DNA of 64,000 nt from Karalla daura (lineage: Eukaryota; Chordata; Actinopteri; Chaetodontiformes; Leiognathidae). The notes under the pieces are model-generated. The model did not search any database. It saw nothing but the letters and a program-made list of their open reading frames with translations, and was not told where the DNA came from. The stretch is from NCBI GenBank assembly GCA_029224185.1, contig JANZKI010000027.1, forward strand, positions 124,001 to 188,000, given 5' to 3'. Below, one piece after another: positions 49,688-61,444 of this stretch. A program made the translations under genes and the position numbers. How positions within the stretch are numbered: the stretch's first letter is position 1; every line of letters begins with the position of its first letter.

Positions 49688-50853
49688 GTGGGGAAAAGCG
49701 CTTTGAAAAAGTGTGTTGACGCATTCACCGTTGGCCATTACGCAGTGCAGCAACAGGCCTAAACAGTGTTTAGAACGCCTAGTTGGGTTTGTCTACAGCC
49801 CCCTGCCTAGGAAACGGTGGGGAAAAGCGCTTTGAAAAAGTGTGTTGACGCATTCACTGTTGGCCATTATGCAGTGCAGCAACAGGCCTAAACAGTGTTT
49901 AGAACGCCTAGTTGGGTTTGTCTACAGCCCCCTGTGTAGGAAACGGTGAGGAAAAGCGCTTTGAAAAAGTGTGTTTACGCATTCACCATGGGCCACTACG
50001 CAGTGGAGCAACAGGCCTAAACAGTGTTTAGAACGCCTAGTTGGGCCTTTTTACAGCCCCCTGCGTAGGAAACGGTGGGGAAAAGCGCTTTGAAAAAGTG
50101 TGTTGACGCATTCACTGTTGGCCATTATGCAGTGCAGCAACAGGCCTAAACAGTGTTTAGAACGCCTAGTTGGGCTTGTCTACAGCCCCCTGTGTAGGAA
50201 ACGGTGAGGAAAAGCGCTTTGAAAAAGTGTGTTGACGCATTCACCGTTGGCCATTACGCAGTGCAGCAACAGGCCTAAACAGTGTTTAGAACGCCTAGTT
50301 GGGTTTGTCTACAGCCCCCTGCCTAGGAAACGGTGGGGAAAAGTGCTTTGAAAAAGTGTGTTGACGCATTCACTGTTGGCCATTATGCAGTGCAGCAACA
50401 GGCCTAAACAGTGTTTAGAACGCCTAGTTGGGTTTGTCTACAGCCCCCTGTGTAGGAAACGGTGAGGAAAAGCGCTTTGAAAAAGTGTGTTTACGCATTC
50501 ACCATGGGCCATTACGCAGTGCAGCAACAGGCCTAAACAGTGTTTAGAACGCCTAGTTGGGCCTTTTTACAGCCCCCTGCGTAGGAAACGGTGGGGAAAA
50601 GCGCTTTGAAAAAGTGTGTTGACGCATTCACTGTTGGCCATTATGCAGTGCAGCAACAGGCCTAAACAGTGTTTAGAACGCCTAGTTGGGCTTGTCTACA
50701 GCCCCCTGCGTAGGAAACGGTGGGGAAAAGCGCTTTGAAAAAGTGTGTTGACGCATTCACCATCGGCCATTACGCAGTGCAGCAACAGACCTAAACAGTG
50801 TTTAGAACGCCTAGTTGGGCCTGTTTACAGCCCCCTGCGTATGAAACGGTGGG
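49688..50853 (+). repeat. Satellite segment S19 (k = 9)
   Basis: A B C D A(AGTGCTTTG) b C E, as S10 and S14. Confidence 0.92.
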
Positions 50854-51961
50854 TGTCGCGTCAACACAAAACATTCATTCAAACATTCACTCAAAACACA
50901 GTCACGTGGCCTAAGCTCCAAACCTGCAGGGGGCAGAGAGAAAGTTAGTTTTGGTAGGGTAACCAGGAAGTCAATCTGTGCTTCCTGTGGCGGCCATATC
51001 ATCTGCATACCTGCATGGAGAAAAAAGTTTGCTGACAAAGTAGAAGCATCTAACAAAAGGAAATACACAGGAATCACACAACTAAACAAAGAAGATTACT
51101 CAGCTCACAGTCAAGACGCAACTGGTTGTCAACTGTCAAGTTATGTTAGATTTTACTCCGTTCCTGCTCAAACTTGAAAAGAGCCTCGTCTGAAGGACGC
51201 AGAGGGACAACTCAAATCTTCCTTCTCTTTTGTTTATTGAGTTTAGTAGATAGGTTGATTAGGTTGATTTGGTTGATTTGGTTGATAACCTTCAAAATAA
51301 ACAAGAAACATTGCATTACTTAAAGTTCAAACATAACAAATTCATGAATTCATAAATCTCAAATCAGTATGAATCAATCAAAATCAAAAATCAGAATATC
51401 AAATATCAAGTCTACAATCAACAAGGTAGCTTCAGAATCAGATTTCTTTCTTTGCAACATAAACCATGCATTCAAAATGATATAAATTGAGCCAGTTCAT
51501 GTACAAACAATTGAAGTTGTATCAGCATAAACAAACAAACATTTTAATTCCATCAACACTACAATACAATACAAGTAAGTAGATTTGAATGTTCAGGCTG
51601 TAAATTTGAGTGAACATGATAAAACAAAGTAATTCTTTCAGCATTTTCAGATATCAAAGTGACAAAGTGTTTCAATGTCCATTCCCCTACCAGTTGCGTC
51701 TTGACTGTGAGCTGAGTAATCTTCTTTGTTTAGTTGTGTGATTCCTGTGTATTTCCTTGTCTTCGATGCTTCTCCTTTGTTAGCAAACTTTTTTCTCCAT
51801 GCAGGTATGCAGGTGATATGGCCGCCACAGGAAGCACAGATTGACTTCCTGGTTACCCTACGAATACTAACTTTCTCTCTGCCCCCTGCAGGTTTGGAGC
51901 TTAGGCCACGTGACTGTGTTTTGAGTGAATGTTTGAATGAATGTTTTGTGTTGACGCGACA
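50854..51961. mobile_element. Palindromic element, copy 20
   Basis: Full length with state G/A/C/T/T, as copies 11 and 15. Confidence 0.93.
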
Positions 51962-52998
51962 GTGGGGAAAAGCGCTTTGAAAAAGTGTGTTGACGCATTC
52001 ACCGTTGGCCATTACGCAGTGCAGCAACAGGCCTAAACAGTGTTTAGAACGCCTAGTTGGGTTTGTCTACAGCCCCCTGTGTAGGAAACGGTGAGGAAAA
52101 GCGCTTTGAAAAAGTGTGTTTACGCATTCACCATGGGCCACTACGCAGTGGAGCAACAGGCCTAAACAGTGTTTAGAACGCCTAGTTGGGCCTTTTTACA
52201 GCCCCCTGCGTAGGAAACGGTGGGGAAAAGCGCTTTGAAAAAGTGTGTTGACGCATTCACTGTTGGCCATTATGCAGTGCAGCAACAGGCCTAAACAGTG
52301 TTTAGAACGCCTAGTTGGGCTTGTCTACAGCCCCCTGTGTAGGAAACGGTGAGGAAAAGCGCTTTGAAAAAGTGTGTTGACGCATTCACCGTTGGCCATT
52401 ACGCAGTGCAGCAACAGGCCTAAACAGTGTTTAGAACGCCTAGTTGGGTTTGTCTACAGCCCCCTGCCTAGGAAACGGTGGGGAAAAGTGCTTTGAAAAA
52501 GTGTGTTGACGCATTCACTGTTGGCCATTATGCAGTGCAGCAACAGGCCTAAACAGTGTTTAGAACGCCTAGTTGGGTTTGTCTACAGCCCCCTGTGTAG
52601 GAAACGGTGAGGAAAAGCGCTTTGAAAAAGTGTGTTTACGCATTCACCATGGGCCATTACGCAGTGCAGCAACAGGCCTAAACAGTGTTTAGAACGCCTA
52701 GTTGGGCCTTTTTACAGCCCCCTGCGTAGGAAACGGTGGGGAAAAGCGCTTTGAAAAAGTGTGTTGACGCATTCACTGTTGGCCATTATGCAGTGCAGCA
52801 ACAGGCCTAAACAGTGTTTAGAACGCCTAGTTGGGCTTGTCTACAGCCCCCTGCGTAGGAAACGGTGGGGAAAAGCGCTTTGAAAAAGTGTGTTGACGCA
52901 TTCACCATCGGCCATTACGCAGTGCAGCAACAGACCTAAACAGTGTTTAGAACGCCTAGTTGGGCCTGTTTACAGCCCCCTGCGTATGAAACGGTGGG
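51962..52998 (+). repeat. Satellite segment S20 (k = 8)
   Basis: B C D A(AGTGCTTTG) b C E, as S11 and S15. Confidence 0.92.
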
Positions 52999-54106
52999 TG
53001 TCGCGTCAACACAAAACATTCATTCAAACATTCACTCAAAACACAGTCACGTGGCCTAAGCTCCAAACCTGCAGGGGGCAGAGAGAAAGTTAGTTTTGGT
53101 AGGGTAACCAGGAAGTCAATCTGTGCTTCCTGTGGCGGCCATATCATCTGCATACCTGCATGGAGAAAAAAGTTTGCTGACAAAGTAGAAGCATCTAACA
53201 AAAGGAAATACACAGGAATCACACAACTAAACAAAGAAGATTACTCAGCTCACAGTCAAGACGCAACTGGTTGTCAACTGTCAAGTTATGTTAGATTTTA
53301 CTCCGTTCCTGCTCAAACTTGAAAAGAGCCTCGTCTGAAGGACGCAGAGGGACAACTCAAATCTTCCTTCTCTTTTGTTTATTGAGTTTAGTAGATAGGT
53401 TGATTAGGTTGATTTGGTTGATTTGGTTGATAACCTTCAAAATAAACAAGAAACATTGCATTACTTAAAGTTCAAACATAACAAATTCATGAATTCATAA
53501 ATCTCAAATCAGTATGAATCAATCAAAATCAAAAATCAGAATATCAAATATCAAGTCTACAATCAACAAGGTAGCTTCAGAATCAGATTTCTTTCTTTGC
53601 AACATAAACCATGCATTCAAAATGATATAAATTGAGCCAGTTCATGTACAAACAATTGAAGTTGTATCAGCATAAACAAACAAACATTTTAATTCCATCA
53701 ACACTACAATACAATACAAGTAAGTAGATTTGAATGTTCAGGCTGTAAATTTGAGTGAACATGATAAAACAAAGTAATTCTTTCAGCATTTTCAGATATC
53801 AAAGTGACAAAGTGTTTCAATGTCCATTCCCCTACCAGTTGCGTCTTGACTGTGAGCTGAGTAATCTTCTTTGTTTAGTTGTGTGATTCCTGTGTATTTC
53901 CTTGTCTTCGATGCTTCTCCTTTGTTAGCAAACTTTTTTCTCCATGCAGGTATGCAGGTGATATGGCCGCCACAGGAAGCACAGATTGACTTCCTGGTTA
54001 CCCTACGAATACTAACTTTCTCTCTGCCCCCTGCAGGTTTGGAGCTTAGGCCACGTGACTGTGTTTTGAGTGAATGTTTGAATGAATGTTTTGTGTTGAC
54101 GCGACA
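52999..54106. mobile_element. Palindromic element, copy 21
   Basis: Full length with state G/A/C/T/T; closes super-repeat unit 3. Confidence 0.93.
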
Positions 54107-55143
54107 GTGGGGAAAAGCGCTTTGAAAAAGTGTGTTGACGCATTCACCGTTGGCCATTACGCAGTGAAGCAACAGGCCTAAACAGTGTTTAGAACGCCTA
54201 GTTGGGTTTGTCTACAGCCCCCTGTGTAGGAAACGGTGAGGAAAAGCGCTTTGAAAAAGTGTCTTTACGCATTCACCATGGGCCACTACGCAGTGGAGCA
54301 ACAGGCCTAAACAGTGTTTAGAACGCCTAGTTGGGCCTTTTTACAGCCCCCTGCGTAGGAAACGGTGGGGAAAAGCGCTTTGAAAAAGTGTGTTGACGCA
54401 TTCACTGTTGGCCATTATGCAGTGCAGCAACAGGCCTAAACAGTGTTTAGAACGCCTAGTTGGGCTTGTCTACAGCCCCCTGTGTAGGAAACGGTGAGGA
54501 AAAGCGCTTTGAAAAAGTGTGTTGACGCATTCACCGTTGGCCATTACGCAGTGCAGCAACAGGCCTAAACAGTGTTTAGAACGCCTAGTTGGGTTTGTCT
54601 ACAGCCCCCTGCCTAGGAAACGGTGGGGAAAAGTGCTTTGAAAAAGTGTGTTGACGCATTCACTGTTGGCCATTATGCAGTGCAGCAACAGGCCTAAACA
54701 GTGTTTAGAACGCCTAGTTGGGTTTGTCTACAGCCCCCTGTGTAGGAAACGGTGAGGAAAAGCGCTTTGAAAAAGTGTGTTTACGCATTCACCATGGGCC
54801 ATTACGCAGTGCAGCAACAGGCCTAAACAGTGTTTAGAACGCCTAGTTGGGCCTTTTTACAGCCCCCTGCGTAGGAAACGGTGGGGAAAAGCGCTTTGAA
54901 AAAGTGTGTTGACGCATTCACTGTTGGCCATTATGCAGTGCAGCAACAGGCCTAAACAGTGTTTAGAACGCCTAGTTGGGCTTGTCTACAGCCCCCTGCG
55001 TAGGAAACGGTGGGGAAAAGCGCTTTGAAAAAGTGTGTTGACGCATTCACCATCGGCCATTACGCAGTGCAGCAACAGACCTAAACAGTGTTTAGAACGC
55101 CTAGTTGGGCCTGTTTACAGCCCCCTGCGTATGAAACGGTGGG
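54107..55143 (+). repeat. Satellite segment S21 (k = 8)
   Basis: Right part with GCAGTGAAGC (near 54163), then B(TGTCTTTACG) C D A(AGTGCTTTG) b C E. It occupies the slot where a 15-block would be expected after unit 3, so the super-repeat order breaks here. The TGTCTTTACG mark links it to the starts of S2, S16 and S24. Confidence 0.92.
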
Positions 55144-56251
55144 TGTCGCGTCAACACAAAACATTCATTCAAACATTCACTCAAAACACAGTCACGTGGC
55201 CTAAGCTCCAAACCTGCAGGGGGCAGAGAGAAAGTTAGTTTTGGTAGGGTAACCAGGAAGTCAATCTGTGCTTCCTGTGGCGGCCATATCATCTGCATAC
55301 CTGCATGGAGAAAAAAGTTTGCTGACAAAGTAGAAGCATCTAACAAAAGGAAATACACAGGAATCACACAACTAAACAAAGAAGATTACTCAGCTCACAG
55401 TCAAGACGCAACTGGTTGTCAACTGTCAAGTTATGTTAGATTTTACTCCGTTCCTGCTCAAACTTGAAAAGAGCCTCGTCTGAAGGACGCAGAGGGACAA
55501 CTCAAATCTTCCTTCTCTTTTGTTTATTGAGTTTAGTAGATAGGTTGATTAGGTTGATTTGGTTGATTTGGTTGATAACCTTCAAAATAAACAAGAAACA
55601 TTGCATTACTTAAAGTTCAAACATAACAAATTCATGAATTCATAAATCTCAAATCAGTATGAATCAATCAAAATCAAAAATCAGAATATCAAATATCAAG
55701 TCTACAATCAACAAGGTAGCTTCAGAATCAGATTTCTTTCTTTGCAACATAAACCATGCATTCAAAATGATATAAATTGAGCCAGTTCATGTACAAACAA
55801 TTGAAGTTGTATCAGCATAAACAAACAAACATTTTAATTCCATCAACACTACAATACAATACAAGTAAGTAGATTTGAATGTTCAGGCTGTAAATTTGAG
55901 TGAACATGATAAAACAAAGTAATTCTTTCAGCATTTTCAGATATCAAAGTGACAAAGTGTTTCAATGTCCATTCCCCTACCAGTTGCGTCTTGACTGTGA
56001 GCTGAGTAATCTTCTTTGTTTAGTTGTGTGATTCCTGTGTATTTCCTTGTCTTCGATGCTTCTCCTTTGTTAGCAAACTTTTTTCTCCATGCAGGTATGC
56101 AGGTGATATGGCCGCCACAGGAAGCACAGATTGACTTCCTGGTTACCCTACGAATACTAACTTTCTCTCTGCCCCCTGCAGGTTTGGAGCTTAGGCCACG
56201 TGACTGTGTTTTGAGTGAATGTTTGAATGAATGTTTTGTGTTGACGCGACA
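55144..56251. mobile_element. Palindromic element, copy 22
   Basis: Full length with state G/A/C/T/T. Confidence 0.93.
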
Positions 56252-58062
56252 GTGGGGAAAAGCGCTTTGAAAAAGTGTGTTGACGCATTCACCGTTGGCC
56301 ATTACGCAGTGCAGCAACAGGCCTAAACAGTGTTTAGAACGCCTAGTTGGGTTTGTCTACAGCCCCCTGTGTAGGAAACGGTGAGGAAAAGCGCTTTGAA
56401 AAAGTGTGTTTACGCATTCACCATGGGCCACTACGCAGTGGAGCAACAGGCCTAAACAGTGTTTAGAACGCCTAGTTGGGCCTTTTTACAGCCCCCTGCG
56501 TAGGAAACGGTGGGGAAAAGCGCTTTGAAAAAGTGTGTTGACGCATTCACTGTTGGCCATTATGCAGTGCAGCAACAGGCCTAAACAGTGTTTAGAACGC
56601 CTAGTTGGGCTTGTCTACAGCCCCCTGTGTAGGAAACGGTGAGGAAAAGCGCTTTGAAAAAGTGTGTTGACGCATTCACCGTTGGCCATTACGCAGTGCA
56701 GCAACAGGCCTAAACAGTGTTTAGAACGCCTAGTTGGGTTTGTCTACAGCCCCCTGCCTAGGAAACGGTGGGGAAAAGCGCTTTGAAAAAGTGTGTTGAC
56801 GCATTCACTGTTGGCCATTATGCAGTGCAGCAACAGGCCTAAACAGTGTTTAGAACGCCTAGTTGGGTTTGTCTACAGCCCCCTGTGTAGGAAACGGTGA
56901 GGAAAAGCGCTTTGAAAAAGTGTGTTTACGCATTCACCATGGGCCATTACGCAGTGCAGCAACAGGCCTAAACAGTGTTTAGAACGCCTAGTTGGGCCTT
57001 TTTACAGCCCCCTGCGTAGGAAACGGTGGGGAAAAGCGCTTTGAAAAAGTGTGTTGACGCATTCACTGTTGGCCATTATGCAGTGCAGCAACAGGCCTAA
57101 ACAGTGTTTAGAACGCCTAGTTGGGCTTGTCTACAGCCCCCTGCGTAGGAAACGGTGAGGAAAAGCGCTTTGAAAAAGTGTGTTTACGCATTCACCATGG
57201 GCCACTACGCAGTGGAGCAACAGGCCTAAACAGTGTTTAGAACGCCTAGTTGGGCCTTTTTACAGCCCCCTGCGTAGGAAACGGTGGGGAAAAGCGCTTT
57301 GAAAAAGTGTGTTGACGCATTCACTGTTGGCCATTATGCAGTGCAGCAACAGGCCTAAACAGTGTTTAGAACGCCTAGTTGGGCTTGTCTACAGCCCCCT
57401 GTGTAGGAAACGGTGAGGAAAAGCGCTTTGAAAAAGTGTGTTGACGCATTCACCGTTGGCCATTACGCAGTGCAGCAACAGGCCTAAACAGTGTTTAGAA
57501 CGCCTAGTTGGGTTTGTCTACAGCCCCCTGCCTAGGAAACGGTGGGGAAAAGCGCTTTGAAAAAGTGTGTTGACGCATTCACTGTTGGCCATTATGCAGT
57601 GCAGCAACAGGCCTAAACAGTGTTTAGAACGCCTAGTTGGGTTTGTCTACAGCCCCCTGTGTAGGAAACGGTGAGGAAAAGCGCTTTGAAAAAGTGTGTT
57701 TACGCATTCACCATGGGCCATTACGCAGTGCAGCAACAGGCCTAAACAGTGTTTAGAACGCCTAGTTGGGCCTTTTTACAGCCCCCTGCGTAGGAAACGG
57801 TGGGGAAAAGCGCTTTGAAAAAGTGTGTTGACGCATTCACTGTTGGCCATTATGCAGTGCAGCAACAGGCCTAAACAGTGTTTAGAACGCCTAGTTGGGC
57901 TTGTCTACAGCCCCCTGCGTAGGAAACGGTGGGGAAAAGCGCTTTGAAAAAGTGTGTTGACGCATTCACCATCGGCCATTACGCAGTGCAGCAACAGACC
58001 TAAACAGTGTTTAGAACGCCTAGTTGGGCCTGTTTACAGCCCCCTGCGTATGAAACGGTGGG
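56252..58062 (+). repeat. Satellite segment S22 (k = 14)
   Basis: B C D A b C H C D A b C E. It is a 15-block lacking the first A and the ggttgtctac and GTGGTTAG marks. It looks like a fusion of an 8-block start with the remainder of a 15-block. Confidence 0.92.
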
Positions 58063-59170
58063 TGTCGCGTCAACACAAAACATTCATTCAAACATTCACT
58101 CAAAACACAGTCACGTGGCCTAAGCTCCAAACCTGCAGGGGGCAGAGAGAAAGTTAGTTTTGGTAGGGTAACCAGGAAGTCAATCTGTGCTTCCTGTGGC
58201 GGCCATATCATCTGCATACCTGCATGGAGAAAAAAGTTTGCTGACAAAGTAGAAGCATCTAACAAAAGGAAATGCACAGGAATCACACAACTAAACAAAG
58301 AAGATTACTCAGCTCACAGTCAAGACGCAACTGGTTGTCAACTGTCAAGTTATGTTAGATTTTACTCCGTTCCTGCTCAAACTTGAAAAGAGCCTCGTCT
58401 GAAGGACGCAGAGGGACAACTCAAATCTTCCTTCTCTTTTGTTTATTGAGTTTAGTAGATAGGTTGATTAGGTTGATTTGGTTGATTTGGTTGATAACCT
58501 TCAAAATAAACAAGAAACATTGCATTACTTAAAGTTCAAACATAACAAATTCATGAATTCATAAATCTCAAATCAGTATGAATCAATCAAAATCAAAAAT
58601 CAGAATATCAAATATCAAGTCTACAATCAACAAGGTAGCTTCAGAATCAGATTTCTTTCTTTGCAACATAAACCATGCATTCAAAATGATATAAATTGAG
58701 CCAGTTCATGTACAAACAATTGAAGTTGTATCAGCATAAACAAACAAACATTTTAATTCCATCAACACTACAATACAATACAAGTAAGTAGATTTGAATG
58801 TTCAGGCTGTAAATTTGAGTGAACATGATAAAACAAAGTAATTCTTTCAGCATTTTCAGATATCAAAGTGACAAAGTGTTTCAATGTCCATTCCCCTACC
58901 AGTTGCGTCTTGACTGTGAGCTGAGTAATCTTCTTTGTTTAGTTGTGTGATTCCTGTGTATTTCCTTGTCTTCGATGCTTCTCCTTTGTTAGCAAACTTT
59001 TTTCTCCATGCAGGTATGCAGGTGATATGGCCGCCACAGGAAGCACAGATTGACTTCCTGGTTACCCTACGAATACTAACTTTCTCTCTGCCCCCTGCAG
59101 GTTTGGAGCTTAGGCCACGTGACTGTGTTTTGAGTGAATGTTTGAATGAATGTTTTGTGTTGACGCGACA
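58063..59170. mobile_element. Palindromic element, copy 23
   Basis: Full length with state G/G/C/T/T, matching copies 10 and 19 and not copies 9/13/18, although it follows a 15-like block. A copy-9 equivalent and its 9-block appear to be missing. Confidence 0.93.
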
Positions 59171-60336
59171 GTGGGGAAAAGCGCTTTGAAAAAGTGTGTT
59201 GACGCATTCACCGTTGGCCATTACGCAGTGCAGCAACAGGCCTAAACAGTGTTTAGAACGCCTAGTTGGGTTTGTCTACAGCCCCCTGCCTAGGAAACGG
59301 TGGGGAAAAGCGCTTTGAAAAAGTGTGTTGACGCATTCACTGTTGGCCATTATGCAGTGCAGCAACAGGCCTAAACAGTGTTTAGAACGCCTAGTTGGGT
59401 TTGTCTACAGCCCCCTGTGTAGGAAACGGTGAGGAAAAGCGCTTTGAAAAAGTGTGTTTACGCATTCACCATGGGCCACTACGCAGTGGAGCAACAGGCC
59501 TAAACAGTGTTTAGAACGCCTAGTTGGGCCTTTTTACAGCCCCCTGCGTAGGAAACGGTGGGGAAAAGCGCTTTGAAAAAGTGTGTTGACGCATTCACTG
59601 TTGGCCATTATGCAGTGCAGCAACAGGCCTAAACAGTGTTTAGAACGCCTAGTTGGGCTTGTCTACAGCCCCCTGTGTAGGAAACGGTGAGGAAAAGCGC
59701 TTTGAAAAAGTGTGTTGACGCATTCACCGTTGGCCATTACGCAGTGCAGCAACAGGCCTAAACAGTGTTTAGAACGCCTAGTTGGGTTTGTCTACAGCCC
59801 CCTGCCTAGGAAACGGTGGGGAAAAGTGCTTTGAAAAAGTGTGTTGACGCATTCACTGTTGGCCATTATGCAGTGCAGCAACAGGCCTAAACAGTGTTTA
59901 GAACGCCTAGTTGGGTTTGTCTACAGCCCCCTGTGTAGGAAACGGTGAGGAAAAGCGCTTTGAAAAAGTGTGTTTACGCATTCACCATGGGCCATTACGC
60001 AGTGCAGCAACAGGCCTAAACAGTGTTTAGAACGCCTAGTTGGGCCTTTTTACAGCCCCCTGCGTAGGAAACGGTGGGGAAAAGCGCTTTGAAAAAGTGT
60101 GTTGACGCATTCACTGTTGGCCATTATGCAGTGCAGCAACAGGCCTAAACAGTGTTTAGAACGCCTAGTTGGGCTTGTCTACAGCCCCCTGCGTAGGAAA
60201 CGGTGGGGAAAAGCGCTTTGAAAAAGTGTGTTGACGCATTCACCATCGGCCATTACGCAGTGCAGCAACAGACCTAAACAGTGTTTAGAACGCCTAGTTG
60301 GGCCTGTTTACAGCCCCCTGCGTATGAAACGGTGGG
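59171..60336 (+). repeat. Satellite segment S23 (k = 9)
   Basis: A B C D A(AGTGCTTTG) b C E, the S10 class, consistent with copy 23 being a copy-10 equivalent. Confidence 0.92.
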
Positions 60337-61444
60337 TGTCGCGTCAACACAAAACATTCATTCAAACATTCACTCAAAACACAGTCACGTGGCCTAAGCT
60401 CCAAACCTGCAGGGGGCAGAGAGAAAGTTAGTTTTGGTAGGGTAACCAGGAAGTCAATCTGTGCTTCCTGTGGCGGCCATATCATCTGCATACCTGCATG
60501 GAGAAAAAAGTTTGCTGACAAAGTAGAAGCATCTAACAAAAGGAAATACACAGGAATCACACAACTAAACAAAGAAGATTACTCAGCTCACAGTCAAGAC
60601 GCAACTGGTTGTCAACTGTCAAGTTATGTTAGATTTTACTCCGTTCCTGCTCAAACTTGAAAAGAGCCTCGTCTGAAGGACGCAGAGGGACAACTCAAAT
60701 CTTCCTTCTCTTTTGTTTATTGAGTTTAGTAGATAGGTTGATTAGGTTGATTTGGTTGATTTGGTTGATAACCTTCAAAATAAACAAGAAACATTGCATT
60801 ACTTAAAGTTCAAACATAACAAATTCATGAATTCATAAATCTCAAATCAGTATGAATCAATCAAAATCAAAAATCAGAATATCAAATATCAAGTCTACAA
60901 TCAACAAGGTAGCTTCAGAATCAGATTTCTTTCTTTGCAACATAAACCATGCATTCAAAATGATATAAATTGAGCCAGTTCATGTACAAACAATTGAAGT
61001 TGTATCAGCATAAACAAACAAACATTTTAATTCCATCAACACTACAATACAATACAAGTAAGTAGATTTGAATGTTCAGGCTGTAAATTTGAGTGAACAT
61101 GATAAAACAAAGTAATTCTTTCAGCATTTTCAGATATCAAAGTGACAAAGTGTTTCAATGTCCATTCCCCTACCAGTTGCGTCTTGACTGTGAGCTGAGT
61201 AATCTTCTTTGTTTAGTTGTGTGATTCCTGTGTATTTCCTTGTCTTCGATGCTTCTCCTTTGTTAGCAAACTTTTTTCTCCATGCAGGTATGCAGGTGAT
61301 ATGGCCGCCACAGGAAGCACAGATTGACTTCCTGGTTACCCTACGAATACTAACTTTCTCTCTGCCCCCTGCAGGTTTGGAGCTTAGGCCACGTGACTGT
61401 GTTTTGAGTGAATGTTTGAATGAATGTTTTGTGTTGACGCGACA
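60337..61444. mobile_element. Palindromic element, copy 24
   Basis: Full length with state G/A/C/T/T. Last complete copy in the window. Confidence 0.93.

Larger units (their letters stand above)
44366..54106 (+). repeat. 9,741-bp super-repeat, unit 3
   Basis: 15-9-9-8 order with copies 18-21, separated from unit 2 by S16 and copy 17 (2,661 bp). It is nearly identical to units 1 and 2 by eye over all tracked marks. Confidence 0.9.

Noticed and set aside
22223..54106. The near-identical super-repeats as an assembly artefact
   Set aside because: Small private differences distinguish the three units (for example GAAAGCCTAG in unit 1, A426 in copy 14, C373 in copies 8 and 12), so simple duplication by the assembler is unlikely, though a collapsed or expanded copy number cannot be excluded without long reads.
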